From Halovulum dunhuangense (GTDB taxonomy: Bacteria > Pseudomonadota > Alphaproteobacteria > Rhodobacterales > Rhodobacteraceae): a stretch of 64,000 nt of DNA. The stretch spans positions 36,151 to 100,150 of the forward strand of contig NZ_JABFBC010000004.1 of NCBI RefSeq assembly GCF_013093415.1, written 5' to 3'. Of this stretch, positions 41,208 to 49,845 are shown piece by piece. The notes beneath the pieces were generated by a model that worked only from the letters and a program-made list of their open reading frames with translations, searched no databases and had not been told where the DNA came from. Made by a program: the position numbers and the translations under genes. How positions within the stretch are numbered: position 1 is the first letter of the stretch; each line of letters begins with the position of its first letter.

Positions 41208-42607
41208 TCGATCCAGCCTGCCGGCTTTCCCTGACCGACCTTGCCCGACGTCTTGACGAGGGCGCGCTTTCCGCGACCCAGGTGACCGAGGCCTTTCTGC
41301 AAAGCATCGATGCACAGAACGACAGGCTTCACGCGTTCATCAGCGTCGATGCCGAAAACGCCCGTCGCCGCGCCGATGAACTTGACGCGATGCACGCCAG
41401 GGGCGCGCGCGCCGGTGCCCTGCACGGCGTTCCGGTCGCGGTCAAGGACATCATCGATGTCGAAGGCATGGCCACGACGGGAAACTCGCGGATAACGATA
41501 ACCGAGAAGGCCGCCGAGGACGCGCATGTGGTCGCACGGCTGCGGGCGGCCGGTGCGGTCATCATCGGCAAGACCATGCTTCACGAGTTCGCGACCGGCG
41601 GCCCGTCCCACGATCTTCCGTGGCCGCCTGCCCGCAACCCCTGGAACCCCGCCCATCATCCCGCCGGGTCCTCCTCGGGGTCCGGCGCGGCAGTCGCGGC
41701 ATCGATGTCCCCGGCGGCGCTTGGGACGGATACGGCAGGATCCACGCGACACCCCGGAACGGCGTGCGGAATTGTCGGGATGAAGCCCACCTACGGGGCG
41801 ATCAGCCGCCATGGCGTGTTTCCGCTGGCCTTCTCGCTTGATCATGTGGGCCCCATGACCCGCACGGTTGCCGACAACGCGGCACTGTTCGACGCCTGTA
41901 TCGGCCACGATCCGCGCGATCCGACAAGCCTGCGGGACGCGCGCCCGGCAAGCCCCGATCTGGGGAAATCCGTCAAGGGATTGCGCATCGGCGTGCTGGA
42001 GGAGTTCAACGCTCACGCCGAGGACGAGGTTCGCCAATCCGTCGAGCAGGCGCTGGACACGCTGCGCGAGATGGGGGCGGAACTGGTCGCGATGGACCTG
42101 CCGCCGCTTCAGACCTTTACCGATTGCGGCCGGCTGATCATCCAGGCGGAAAGCTATGCGGTTCACAAGTCGTGGATGCGGTCACGCGCCCATGAGTATG
42201 GTTGGCGGGCCCGGACCAAGATCCTGTCCGGCGCATTCGTGGATGCCGGAACCTATATCCAGGCCCAGCAGCTGCGGCGTAGCCTGACGCAGGCCTTCGA
42301 CCAGGCCATGCGCGGGCTTGACGCCGCCGTCGGGGTATCGAGCCTTCACCTTCCTGCGCGTGTCGATGACGATGATGCGATCGATGCGACCTATGACCGC
42401 CAGGCCCGGACACCCTTCAACCTGACCGGAAGCCCGGCCATCGCCGTGCCCACGGGGTTTGCCGCGTGCGGCCTGCCGCTGGGGATGCAGGTCGTTGGCC
42501 ATCATCGCGACGAGGCAATGATCTGCAGGATCGGCCACCAGTTCGAGATGGCCCGCCCCTGGGCCCATCTTTTCCCGCCGGTAGCGGACGAAAGAGCAGA
42601 CGGCTGA
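41204..42607 (+). CDS. Amidase-signature hydrolase
   Basis: Amide hydrolase of 467 residues. The Ser-cisSer-Lys triad is visible: Lys in VPVAVKDIID (near residue 81), Ser in the AGSSSGSGAAVAA motif and the nucleophile Ser in GTDTAGSTRHPGTACG. The usual GGS before the nucleophile is AGS here. It probably releases ammonia from an imported amide, giving a carboxylate. The ATG overlaps the AtzG-like gene (ATGA). AtzE, GatA-like and aryl-amidase activities cannot be separated from sequence alone; a full GatA role is unlikely because gatB is absent. Confidence 0.9.
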   Translation: MIDPACRLSLTDLARRLDEGALSATQVTEAFLQSIDAQNDRLHAFISVDAENARRRADELDAMHARGARAGALHGVPVAVKDIIDVEGMATTGNSRITITEKAAEDAHVVARLRAAGAVIIGKTMLHEFATGGPSHDLPWPPARNPWNPAHHPAGSSSGSGAAVAASMSPAALGTDTAGSTRHPGTACGIVGMKPTYGAISRHGVFPLAFSLDHVGPMTRTVADNAALFDACIGHDPRDPTSLRDARPASPDLGKSVKGLRIGVLEEFNAHAEDEVRQSVEQALDTLREMGAELVAMDLPPLQTFTDCGRLIIQAESYAVHKSWMRSRAHEYGWRARTKILSGAFVDAGTYIQAQQLRRSLTQAFDQAMRGLDAAVGVSSLHLPARVDDDDAIDATYDRQARTPFNLTGSPAIAVPTGFAACGLPLGMQVVGHHRDEAMICRIGHQFEMARPWAHLFPPVADERADG

Positions 42608-43204
42608 AAGAGCAGCCGCGCGGCCGGCTGCCTTACCGAACAACCCGCTTTCCCGCCGGGCCGCGCAGCTTGCGGCCCGGTTGCAGGCCCCGAGGGGCCA
42701 GCCCGGCCCGAGCGGCGGAAGCCGCAGGCCTTCCCGCGCGCGTATCGCGATGCAGAGGCGGCCGCGCCGGCTTTTCCGCAGGTCCCCACCCCCAAGTGCG
42801 TGCCCGGTATCGACCCGGGTCGAACACCCTGCCTCGGTTGTCCTTCGCATGAATTTTTGCTGCATGGCAGCAAGAAGGATGAACAGGACATATCCAGAAC
42901 AAAACATATATACAATTGACTGATCTAAAACGATTTCAAATTTTTGCGTATAAAATTTTATATTTATCCCGTAAAAATTGAGTATTTAAGTATAAAAATT
43001 TATTAAAACCATATCCACCCATCGCAAATGTTGCATGCATTTTACATACAGATACCACTTCATGCATGTAATGGCGGAAAAAGTCTTGATTTTGTCTTGA
43101 CGAGGGTGGGGAATTTATTTTAAGGTGTCCGCCGGAAATGTGAACGTGCCGCCCCCGGCGGGACGCTCCATCATCGTTCCACCCCAAAACATGAATGTGC
43201 TTAG
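42608..43204. other. Intergenic region: hairpins after amidase, then an AT-rich island
   Basis: Two GC-rich hairpins follow the amidase: CCGGGCCGC/GCGGCCCGG at 42656-42680 and GGCCCC-GA-GGGGCC at 42686-42699, possibly a factor-independent end without a T-run. From about 42888 to 43130 the sequence is strikingly AT-rich against the GC-rich background, with AAAATTTTATATTT at 42952-42965 and repeated GCATGCAT-like words near 43030 and 43060. It forms the promoter region of the orphan response regulator at 43205. I see no gene in it. Confidence 0.55.
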
Positions 43205-43942
43205 ATGCTGGATGCCCCTACAATTCTGACGCTTGATGATGAAGAGCAGATCACGTCGCTGATCGAGGGAGCGTTGGCGCTTGATGGCTCCAAGGTTCTG
43301 GTCGCGAACAGTGTCCAGGAATTCTCGGAGATCAAATCACGCGAGGATATCGATATTTATATTTTGGACCTGTGTGTCCCGAATATGAATATCCTGCGCG
43401 TGGTCAAGGAAATCCGGGAATTTGAAGACGCTGGAATCATCATGTTGAGCGGGCACAGTTCGGAAGTGGACGTGGTGCTTGGTCTTGAGCTTGGTGCCGA
43501 CGACTACATACCCAAGCCCTTTCGCCTGCGTGAATTGCGGGCAAGGGTGGCGGCCGTCCATAGAAGGCGGAAGGAAAGGGCGCTGGTCCCGGCGGCGGCA
43601 CCGGCATCCGGGCAGGATGCGACGCAGGCCCCTGAGGAAAGACTGAAGGCAGGGGCGTGGTCCATCAACACCGCCGGGCGGCGTGTCATGCATGAGTCTG
43701 GCAAGGCGCTTGTCCTGACCACGTCCGAGTATGATGTCCTGCTTTATCTTGTCAGAAACAGAAACCGGGTTGTGACAAGAAACCAGATCATGGATGCTTT
43801 GCGGGGCGAAAGTTGGGCTGCTTACGATCGCCTGATCGACGGCTTCATTTCCAGGCTGCGCGCAAAGATGGCCGCAATAGATCAGGGATTCGATTCCATT
43901 CAGACGATCAGGGGCATCGGATACTGCTTTTCTGTCGATTGA
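43205..43942 (+). CDS. Orphan OmpR/PhoB-family response regulator
   Basis: A 245-residue regulator. The receiver has Asp11-Asp12, the phosphorylation site Asp55 (YILDLCVPNMNI) and Lys in IPKPF. The segment after Asp55 is atypical, with NMNI where most members have a GL/DG turn. A linker rich in Ala and Pro leads to an OmpR-type winged helix (LTTSEYDVLLYLVRNRNRVVTRNQI ... IQTIRGIGYCF). No kinase gene is adjacent. It lies behind an AT-rich promoter and converges on the pilus operon with only 22 bases between, so it may or may not regulate that operon. Confidence 0.88.
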   Translation: MLDAPTILTLDDEEQITSLIEGALALDGSKVLVANSVQEFSEIKSREDIDIYILDLCVPNMNILRVVKEIREFEDAGIIMLSGHSSEVDVVLGLELGADDYIPKPFRLRELRARVAAVHRRRKERALVPAAAPASGQDATQAPEERLKAGAWSINTAGRRVMHESGKALVLTTSEYDVLLYLVRNRNRVVTRNQIMDALRGESWAAYDRLIDGFISRLRAKMAAIDQGFDSIQTIRGIGYCFSVD

Positions 43943-43964
43943 GGCAGTGCCACGATGGCCAGTC

Positions 43965-44915
43965 CTAGTACTCGATGGTGACGACCACCGAGTCGACATA
44001 GGTGCCGACGGGCACGCTTTGACCGGACTGGATGCGGCCATAGACGGGTGTGGACTGGTTTGATCCGGTCCCGGTCCCGGTCCCGGCGTGATCGTCGCCT
44101 GCGCCGTCGCCCCACGGCATGGTCCGCGCCGCATCCAGGTAAAGCCCATAGGTCAGCGCCTCGCTGCCGCTCATCATCTTGCGCTGGGACGGTCCCGTGA
44201 CGTTGGTGCCCATGCCAAGGCCAAGGCTGACGGTGTAGGGCGTGCCGTCCGTGCAGGAAATGTCGAGCGTGGTCATATCGTCGATGGGTGCCGGGATTGT
44301 CCCGTCGATGTTGCCGAAATCCAGCGGCCAGGCTGTGATCGTGCAACTCGGTGTGACATCGGCCGTGACCTGGAACCCGGTCACGTCCCCGCTTGTCGTG
44401 CAGATGGACCCGGCGCCGTAGTCGAGACTGACATCCGAGCCGGACAGGAAGGTGGAGCTGTAGGTTCCGCCGACGAAGCCCGATCCGGTCGAGGTGATCT
44501 CGGCATAGAGCCCGGGGACGACGCTGCCATCGCCATTGGCGTCGAGCGTCACGTCGAATTCCGCGTTGGTCCAGAGCGTGCCGCCCGAGCTGGCGTAATT
44601 GCCGCTGGTCAGTTCATAGGCGAGCGTCGCGCCCTGTGGCCCCGCAAGGTAGCGCGGCGACCGGCCGGCATTCGCGCCGCCGCTTCCCGTGCCGATGTCG
44701 ATGCAGACGCGCGCCGAGGTGGATGGCGTCCCGCCGGCGCAGGTGATCGACACGTTGGCGAGTGTCGTGTCCGATGCTCCGTCCCTGACAGAAACCTCGC
44801 CGAACACGACATCCTGGATGGTCGCCTCGCAGACAAGTGCGGCCCTTGCCGAAGGGGCGTGAAACAGCAGCGCAATCGCGATCGCCAGCACGGCGATGGA
44901 AGATCTTGTCAGCAT
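43965..44915 (-). CDS. Csu-type pilus tip subunit with two spore-coat-U domains
   Basis: Secreted subunit of 316 residues. Start at 44915 gives a signal peptide ending near ARAALVC. Two spore coat protein U domains follow: the first opens with CEATIQDVVFGEVSVRDG, the second with SCTITAWPLDFGNIDG near residue 190, and the protein ends with VVVTIEY, a donor/acceptor-strand pattern. Two-domain subunits at the end of Csu operons (CsuE) act as the tip adhesin. It shares one base with the usher stop. A short acidic/Gly-Thr repeat (GTGTGTG) lies in the second domain. Confidence 0.85.
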   Translation of the reverse strand: MLTRSSIAVLAIAIALLFHAPSARAALVCEATIQDVVFGEVSVRDGASDTTLANVSITCAGGTPSTSARVCIDIGTGSGGANAGRSPRYLAGPQGATLAYELTSGNYASSGGTLWTNAEFDVTLDANGDGSVVPGLYAEITSTGSGFVGGTYSSTFLSGSDVSLDYGAGSICTTSGDVTGFQVTADVTPSCTITAWPLDFGNIDGTIPAPIDDMTTLDISCTDGTPYTVSLGLGMGTNVTGPSQRKMMSGSEALTYGLYLDAARTMPWGDGAGDDHAGTGTGTGSNQSTPVYGRIQSGQSVPVGTYVDSVVVTIEY

Positions 44916-47353
44916 CAGCGGCACTCCACGTCTTCGATGACAACCTGTTCGCCGACCCGGGGGGCGAACGCGAATTCGGCGGTGCAAGGGCCTTGCGGCG
45001 TGGTGACGACGATCCGGTTGGTCGCCCCCAGGCCCTCGATCCAGGTCTCTCCGTCGAATCCCACGATGAACTCGTCGTCACCGCCCTCGAGGCGGACGAT
45101 CGAGCCTACGGAAAGAAACGCGCCGGTCGGGTCTCGCAGCACCACAAGCGCGGACGGCACCGAGCCCGAGCCGAACTTCAGCGCGGCGCCGGACTTGCGG
45201 GCCGGCACCACCTCGAAGCTGGTGGCATCGATCGAGGCGTCGATCGGCAGGCTTGCCGGGTCAATCGAGACGCGATTGACCCGATAGGCGCGAAGATCGG
45301 GGACCAGCGCGCGCCCCAGCGGGCCGGTCCGCGTCACGGGCTGGTTGTGCAACATCACCTCGACGCCCGGGACCCCGACATCGACCACCGCGAAGGCGTC
45401 GCTGATCCTGTTCCCGACGAAGATCCCGCCGCCCGCCGCGACAAGAGCCCCCGAAAGCGTCACCGAACCGCCGACACCCTGGCCCGTCTCCCGCAGCGAC
45501 AGGCCCGCCTGTCCGTAGCGCGAACGGTACTCCACGCGGCCGTTGCCGGTCAGCTCGCCGTCCTGCGAATTCAGGTCGAGGCGGTAGCCAAGGCTGCCCG
45601 CCTCGCGGCGCATCGGGCGGCTGAGGCTGGCAATCGCCCGCGTCCCGCCGTTCTCGCTGCGCGACACGCTGGTCGATGCGTGCGTCTTGCGCCCCAGCGG
45701 GATGGAGAGACCGATCGAGACGCCGTATCCCCCGTCGCCTCTGACGCTCTTGAACGCGGCCGCGCGCAGCGATGCGTCCGTCCATTCGAAACGCTGCGAG
45801 TAGGTTGCCGAAAGAATCGTCCGCCTGTCGCTGCCGCGTTCGGCATTGACCAGCCCAAGGCTGAGGCCCGCACCGTCCCAGATCTCGGGGAAATAGACCG
45901 ACAGGGAGTCCTGTGCCCGTGCCGGGATCAGCCCGGTGACGTCTTCGTTGACCACGTCCGCGCCCAGGTAATCGACGCCTGTGGCATAGGCGAGATCGCG
46001 GAAGTCGCCGAAGCTGCGAAACGTCTCAAGGTTTATCCTGGCGCCCAGCACTTCCGTGCGCAGGCGCCCGTGGACGAAGTGCCCGGTTTCACTTCCGTAG
46101 CGGCTGGCGCCCGCGGCAAGGGTCAGCTCGGCCAGGTGAAACGGCGTGGTCGTGAACCCGATCCCGCCCATGAACAGGTCGTTAGAGCCCTCGACATGGC
46201 CTTCCAGCGTGAAATGGTCGCTCACGCCGTAGCGCGCGCTGGCCGAATAGATGGTCGCGTCGCCATACTGGAAATTGCGCTCGCCATAGGCCTCCCGCGC
46301 GTGCCCCACCTCAAGCGAGAAATCGAGCTTGCCGCGCCGCAGCAGGTCGCGCGCGGCGAAAAAGGGGACGCGGGCGACCTGCTCGTTTCCCTCGCTGTCC
46401 CGGACCACGATCCGCGCCTCGCCCTGGCTCGTGATCGTCGGCAGCTCGGTCAGCACGAACGGCCCCGGTTCGATCTGCCCCGACCAGGCGCGCACGTTGT
46501 CGATGAACACGTCGACGGTCGAGGGCAGGGCCGCCGCGCCGGAATAGGTCAGCAGCGGCGTGTTCACCACGTCGCTGCGCAGCGAGAAATCCCGCATCAG
46601 TTGCAGCCCGCCCATGCGCACCGGCCGCGACCATTGCGGGCCGGAGGACTGGATGTCGCCCGCCGAGAAGGTGATCATCCGCTGGGGGTTCGAGTAGGAG
46701 AACACCGTCTCCTGGCGCTGGAAACGGCCGCCTTTGAGCGACCAGTCCGGAAAGCTTGCGGTTCCGGTGGAACTCAGCACGCCGAACGGCGTGTAGATCC
46801 GCCCGTCGAGATAGGCGCCAAGGCTGGACAGCTCGAACCCGTCGTCCAGCAGGTTGCTGCCCAGGTTGCCGGTCAGGCCGTAGTTGAGCACGGCGCCAAG
46901 GCCGGGCTGCGCGGGCACGAATGCGGGCCGCTTGACGGCCGAAATCTGCCGCGGGACCAGTTGCGAATGGGGGGCCGTGATCTCGATGGTCTGGCTGATA
47001 TCGTCGTAGACGTAGGAAAGGCCGGGGATGTCGTCCAGATGGACGGTTCGTCCGTCGCCCCCACTGGCCTTGATCCCCACCTGGCGCAACTCTCCGGCAG
47101 TGGACGAGATCCGCCCGTCGCCGGCGTGCTGGGTGAATTCCGCGATCAGGCCCGTATCCTCGCCGTTGACGAGGACGAGAAGAAAAAGCGGCATGTCCAC
47201 CGACGGCAGGAACGGCCCGGCAAAAGGGCCGCCGGCTTGTGCAATCGCCGGCACCGCAGCGGGCTCGGCCCCTGCGGGACGCAGCGCCGCGGTGCTCATC
47301 AGCAGGAATGTCAGGACGCCGACGATACGGGTCCGGCCGCGGAACCGGTCCAA
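44915..47353 (-). CDS. Csu-type outer-membrane usher
   Basis: Outer-membrane assembly platform of 812 residues for an archaic chaperone-usher pilus. A TTG start at 47353, six bases after GGAAGGAG, gives a signal peptide ending near RPAGAE. The N-terminal chaperone-binding domain is followed by a 24-strand barrel pattern with a plug domain and the FVLTELPTITSQGEARIVVRD segment typical of ushers, and C-terminal Ig-like domains ending in VVIEDVECR. It lies between the short chaperone and the tip subunit. The usher itself looks complete. Confidence 0.92.
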   Translation of the reverse strand: MDRFRGRTRIVGVLTFLLMSTAALRPAGAEPAAVPAIAQAGGPFAGPFLPSVDMPLFLLVLVNGEDTGLIAEFTQHAGDGRISSTAGELRQVGIKASGGDGRTVHLDDIPGLSYVYDDISQTIEITAPHSQLVPRQISAVKRPAFVPAQPGLGAVLNYGLTGNLGSNLLDDGFELSSLGAYLDGRIYTPFGVLSSTGTASFPDWSLKGGRFQRQETVFSYSNPQRMITFSAGDIQSSGPQWSRPVRMGGLQLMRDFSLRSDVVNTPLLTYSGAAALPSTVDVFIDNVRAWSGQIEPGPFVLTELPTITSQGEARIVVRDSEGNEQVARVPFFAARDLLRRGKLDFSLEVGHAREAYGERNFQYGDATIYSASARYGVSDHFTLEGHVEGSNDLFMGGIGFTTTPFHLAELTLAAGASRYGSETGHFVHGRLRTEVLGARINLETFRSFGDFRDLAYATGVDYLGADVVNEDVTGLIPARAQDSLSVYFPEIWDGAGLSLGLVNAERGSDRRTILSATYSQRFEWTDASLRAAAFKSVRGDGGYGVSIGLSIPLGRKTHASTSVSRSENGGTRAIASLSRPMRREAGSLGYRLDLNSQDGELTGNGRVEYRSRYGQAGLSLRETGQGVGGSVTLSGALVAAGGGIFVGNRISDAFAVVDVGVPGVEVMLHNQPVTRTGPLGRALVPDLRAYRVNRVSIDPASLPIDASIDATSFEVVPARKSGAALKFGSGSVPSALVVLRDPTGAFLSVGSIVRLEGGDDEFIVGFDGETWIEGLGATNRIVVTTPQGPCTAEFAFAPRVGEQVVIEDVECR

Positions 47354-47421
47354 TGGTCGCTCCTTCCGGGTCAGATTGCCAGTCTTGTGCCGTCACGGGC
47401 GCAGGCGCGCCCCCGCGCGCC

Positions 47422-47877
47422 TCAGCCCCGGTTCTCGAAGCAGAGCGGGACGGAATGGCGGATCGTGAAGGCCACCTGCGCCCCCTTTCCGCCGGTCTGG
47501 GGCAACTGGTCCACAAGGATCCGGTAGCATTCCTTTCCGCGAACCGGCGCCTTGCTGGTCCGCACCAGCCGGATCGTGGTCTCGCGGTTCGGCGCCATCC
47601 GAAGGACGGGCGGGCTGGCGACGACATCGCGTGTCGTCGTCAGGACATCCCGCCCGCCCGACCGGGTCCAGCGCATGACCCGCACCTGGCCTACGGCCTG
47701 GCTGCGCGCCCCCGTCGCAACCGTCAGTTCGGCCGTCTGCGCAGGCGCCCACACCTTCATCGAGGTCGGCGAGATCGTGAATTCACCCGCGGCGGACGCC
47801 CCTGCCAGCAGAAGCGCGCAGCCGAACGCAAGGGCCGCGATGGTGGTCTTGAGTTTCGGGTTGCCGTTGGTGTTCAT
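47422..47877 (-). CDS. Pilus chaperone consisting of the N-terminal domain only
   Basis: Periplasmic chaperone of 151 residues. After a signal peptide (ending ASAAGE) comes one Ig-like domain with the conserved PNRETTIRLVR region, the ECYRILVDQLP motif and the SVPLCFE strand at which domain 1 normally ends. Csu chaperones usually have about 240 residues with a second domain; here the stop follows directly. Only 68 bases remain before the usher start, so no frameshifted second domain can be hidden there. It may be a genuine single-domain chaperone or a deletion product; the intact operon favours the former. Confidence 0.82.
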   Translation of the reverse strand: MNTNGNPKLKTTIAALAFGCALLLAGASAAGEFTISPTSMKVWAPAQTAELTVATGARSQAVGQVRVMRWTRSGGRDVLTTTRDVVASPPVLRMAPNRETTIRLVRTSKAPVRGKECYRILVDQLPQTGGKGAQVAFTIRHSVPLCFENRG

Positions 47878-47925
47878 GATGATCCGTACCTTCCAAGATC
47901 GGGTGTGGGCGTTCAGGCGTCTATG

Positions 47926-47943
47926 TCAGGGGATCAGCCCTGA
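47926..47943 (-). promoter_or_regulatory. Hairpin over the pilin stop codon
   Basis: TCAGGG-CTGATC-CCCTGA (minus strand) is a perfect six-pair stem that spans the stop codon of the major pilin and precedes the chaperone gene by about 50 bases. It probably limits readthrough or protects pilin mRNA, giving many more pilins than chaperone/usher. Confidence 0.55.
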
Positions 47944-48476
47944 GGAGCCACATAGGCGTCGTCATAGGTCACGGTCAAAGTCACCGTGTCGGAGTACGAA
48001 CCAGCCACGGCGGCCGCGCCGCTTTGCGTCTGGCCGTAGATCGTCTTGGTGTAGGTTACGCCTCCATCGGACGTCGCCGGCTGAACGGTACCGTCGATCG
48101 CAATCGGGGTGACTCCGTTCGTCGCCTCCGAAAGCGTGTAGGCGATGTAGTTGTTTGCGTCGTTCGCGCTGACCATCTGCCGGGTGGTGGTGCCGTCGGG
48201 GTTGAGGCCGCCACTGAAGGCAATCGTCACCGCGTCGTTTTCATTGGCAGAACCGCAGCTGACGGTCACGTCAGCACTCACTTCGACCGGAGTGCCTGCG
48301 TCGTCGATGTTGCCAAAGGAAAGAGCGTCGGCGCTGACGCTGCAGCTGCGGACGACCGTCGCCGACACGGTCATGCTGCCGGGCGCCGTCTGAGACGCCG
48401 CGAGCACGGGCAGCGCGCCCATGACCATGGAACCGGCAGCCAGCGCCACCAGGACATTCTTGTTGATGGTCTTCAT
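47934..48476 (-). CDS. Csu-type major pilin (spore coat U domain)
   Basis: Secreted subunit of 180 residues. The signal peptide ends ALPVLAAS; the mature part is one spore-coat-U domain with Cys45 in VVRSCSVSADALSFGNIDD and a second Cys in VTVSCGSANEND, probably disulfide-linked. The C-terminal SYSDTVTLTVTY strand is typical. The ATG follows GGAGAGAAGAGG, a strong site. It is the first gene of the operon and so the likely shaft subunit. A GAA-loop hairpin (CGCCC/GGGCG, about 48497-48509) lies in the leader. Confidence 0.9.
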   Translation of the reverse strand: MKTINKNVLVALAAGSMVMGALPVLAASQTAPGSMTVSATVVRSCSVSADALSFGNIDDAGTPVEVSADVTVSCGSANENDAVTIAFSGGLNPDGTTTRQMVSANDANNYIAYTLSEATNGVTPIAIDGTVQPATSDGGVTYTKTIYGQTQSGAAAVAGSYSDTVTLTVTYDDAYVAPQG

Positions 48477-49089
48477 CCTCTTCTCTCCACTTAAAGCGCC
48501 CTTCGGGCGTCACCCTTGTTAGCCGGTGCGGGCCCGCAGCTTTTCTGCTCTATGCCCGGTGCGACAGGGACCAGTCTCGGCGGTGGAGTTTCCATCAGTG
48601 TGTCGAAATCTATGGATTTTCTGGTGGATTGCTTGCCGCGGCGCGCACACTCAAGGCCGAAATCGGGCCCCTCGGCGGGGGCGTCGCCACAATGTCCTTG
48701 CAGGGACATGCTGCGCCCGACTGTGAGCGGGCCCTGCGCATGGCCGGCCGGTCAGCGGCCCGTCCGGCAAGGCGCCCGACCACGGCCCCGGGTGGCAACC
48801 TTGCGGAAAGAAATCCGAAAGAAACCGCAAGAATCCCGCAAACCTTGAGTAACAAGGGCAGCCATAAGGGGCACCGGGGCGCAAAGAACAAGTCCGGGAG
48901 AACTTGTACCTTCGCCTTCGGGCCGATTGGCCCGGGGCGAAGGTTTTTTTCCGCCCGTCGGGCCGCCTGTGCCTGGGCTGCGAGCCTGCCCTCGCGACGG
49001 CATATGCGCCACTGTTCATTCGGGGCGCGGACCTGCGAGGCGGGGCCAGGAGCGGCCGCGCGCCGTTGTCGGACCGCCGCGAACTGGCC
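48477..49089. other. Intergenic region upstream of the pilus operon
   Basis: About 610 bases between the pilin gene and the GAF gene, both on the minus strand. No protein-coding frame is convincing. The right half contains a series of plus-strand hairpins ending in a terminator (48801-48950, listed separately). The left part must contain the pilus promoter; I could not identify -10/-35 elements with confidence. Confidence 0.5.
48801..48950 (+). ncRNA. Candidate structured RNA with intrinsic terminator
   Basis: Four consecutive plus-strand hairpins: TTGCGG/CCGCAA around an A-rich 18-base loop (48801-48830); CCTTG-AGTAA-CAAGG (48843-48857); ACAAGT-N8-ACTTGT (48888-48907); and a terminator, CCTTCGCC/GGCGAAGG with an inner GGGCC-GATT-GGCCC (48909-48943), followed by seven T. 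The T-run fixes the plus strand, yet no plus-strand gene lies upstream for nearly 5 kb. A free-standing small RNA is the simplest explanation. The 5' end is unknown; no known family is recognised. Confidence 0.6.
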
Positions 49090-49767
49090 CTAGCTTATTT
49101 CCCCCGCGCAATCGGGGCATATCGAATGGCTGACCCTTCGCTTCGCCATGACATGCTCGTAAAGTGTCTGCCACGAGCCATCGGGCTGCCTGATGTTCCG
49201 ACACCACGCGCAGATGGGAAGAATGCCTTCTATCAGTTTCATGTCCATCAACGCACGACGCAGTTCGAGATGGGTTACAGCGGCGTCGCTCAGGATCTGA
49301 AGTATTTCCAACTGGTTTTCAGATAGCTTCCGCGGCTTTCTGTCGATCACGCAGAGGGTGCCGAGCGCGTGGCCATTCTCCATGACAAGCGGTGAGCCTG
49401 CGTAGAACCGGATGTCGGGGGCGCCCACGACAAAGGGGTTGCCGGCGAATCTCTGGTCCTTGGTCGCGTCCTCCACGACCATTATGCTGTCGTCCTCGAT
49501 CGCGTGCGTGCAGAACGAATGCTCGCGTGGCGTTTCCTTCGTGTCAAAGCCCTGGTTCGACTTGAACCACTGTCGGTCTTCGTCAATCACGGAAATCAGC
49601 GCCATCGGAGTGCCACAGATCTTGGCAGCCAGGCTTGTCAGCTGGTCAAGCTGCTTTTCGGGGGCCGTGTCGAGTATATTGTACTTGTCGACGGTCCTCA
49701 GCCTGTATTTTTCGCGGATTTCGGCATCATCTTCCTTGATGTCGTGCATCATTTTTTTGGTGGCCAT
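49090..49767 (-). CDS. GAF-domain protein with C-terminal CxxC pairs
   Basis: Probable cytoplasmic sensor or signalling protein. A helical N-terminus (REKYRLRTVDKYNILDTAPEKQ) leads into a GAF domain (about residues 30-170: PMALISVIDEDRQWFKSNQG, TPREHSFCTHAI, FYAGSPLVMENGHALGTLCVID). A coiled segment is followed by LPICAWCRNIR and SICPDCA, two Cys-x2-Cys pairs that could bind a metal. The start is uncertain: 49767 (MATKK, used here), 49815 (MPSVS) or further upstream. It may work with the hybrid kinase encoded just upstream on the same strand, but no output domain is present. Confidence 0.82.
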   Translation of the reverse strand: MATKKMMHDIKEDDAEIREKYRLRTVDKYNILDTAPEKQLDQLTSLAAKICGTPMALISVIDEDRQWFKSNQGFDTKETPREHSFCTHAIEDDSIMVVEDATKDQRFAGNPFVVGAPDIRFYAGSPLVMENGHALGTLCVIDRKPRKLSENQLEILQILSDAAVTHLELRRALMDMKLIEGILPICAWCRNIRQPDGSWQTLYEHVMAKRRVSHSICPDCAGEIS

Positions 49768-49845
49768 TTTTGTCGCTCTTACGGTCGAGAATTCTTGTTC
49801 AGAAACCGAAGGCATCCCGATCGTCATTGCAGTCCGCAAAAGGTA

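Noticed and set aside
43205..48476. Orphan response regulator as dedicated regulator of the pilus operon
   Set aside because: The genes converge and share only 22 bases; proximity to the 3' end of the operon is not evidence of regulation.
48904..49326. Plus-strand open frame downstream of the 48950 terminator
   Set aside because: No ribosome-binding site or family match; overlaps the GAF gene and begins inside the terminator hairpin.
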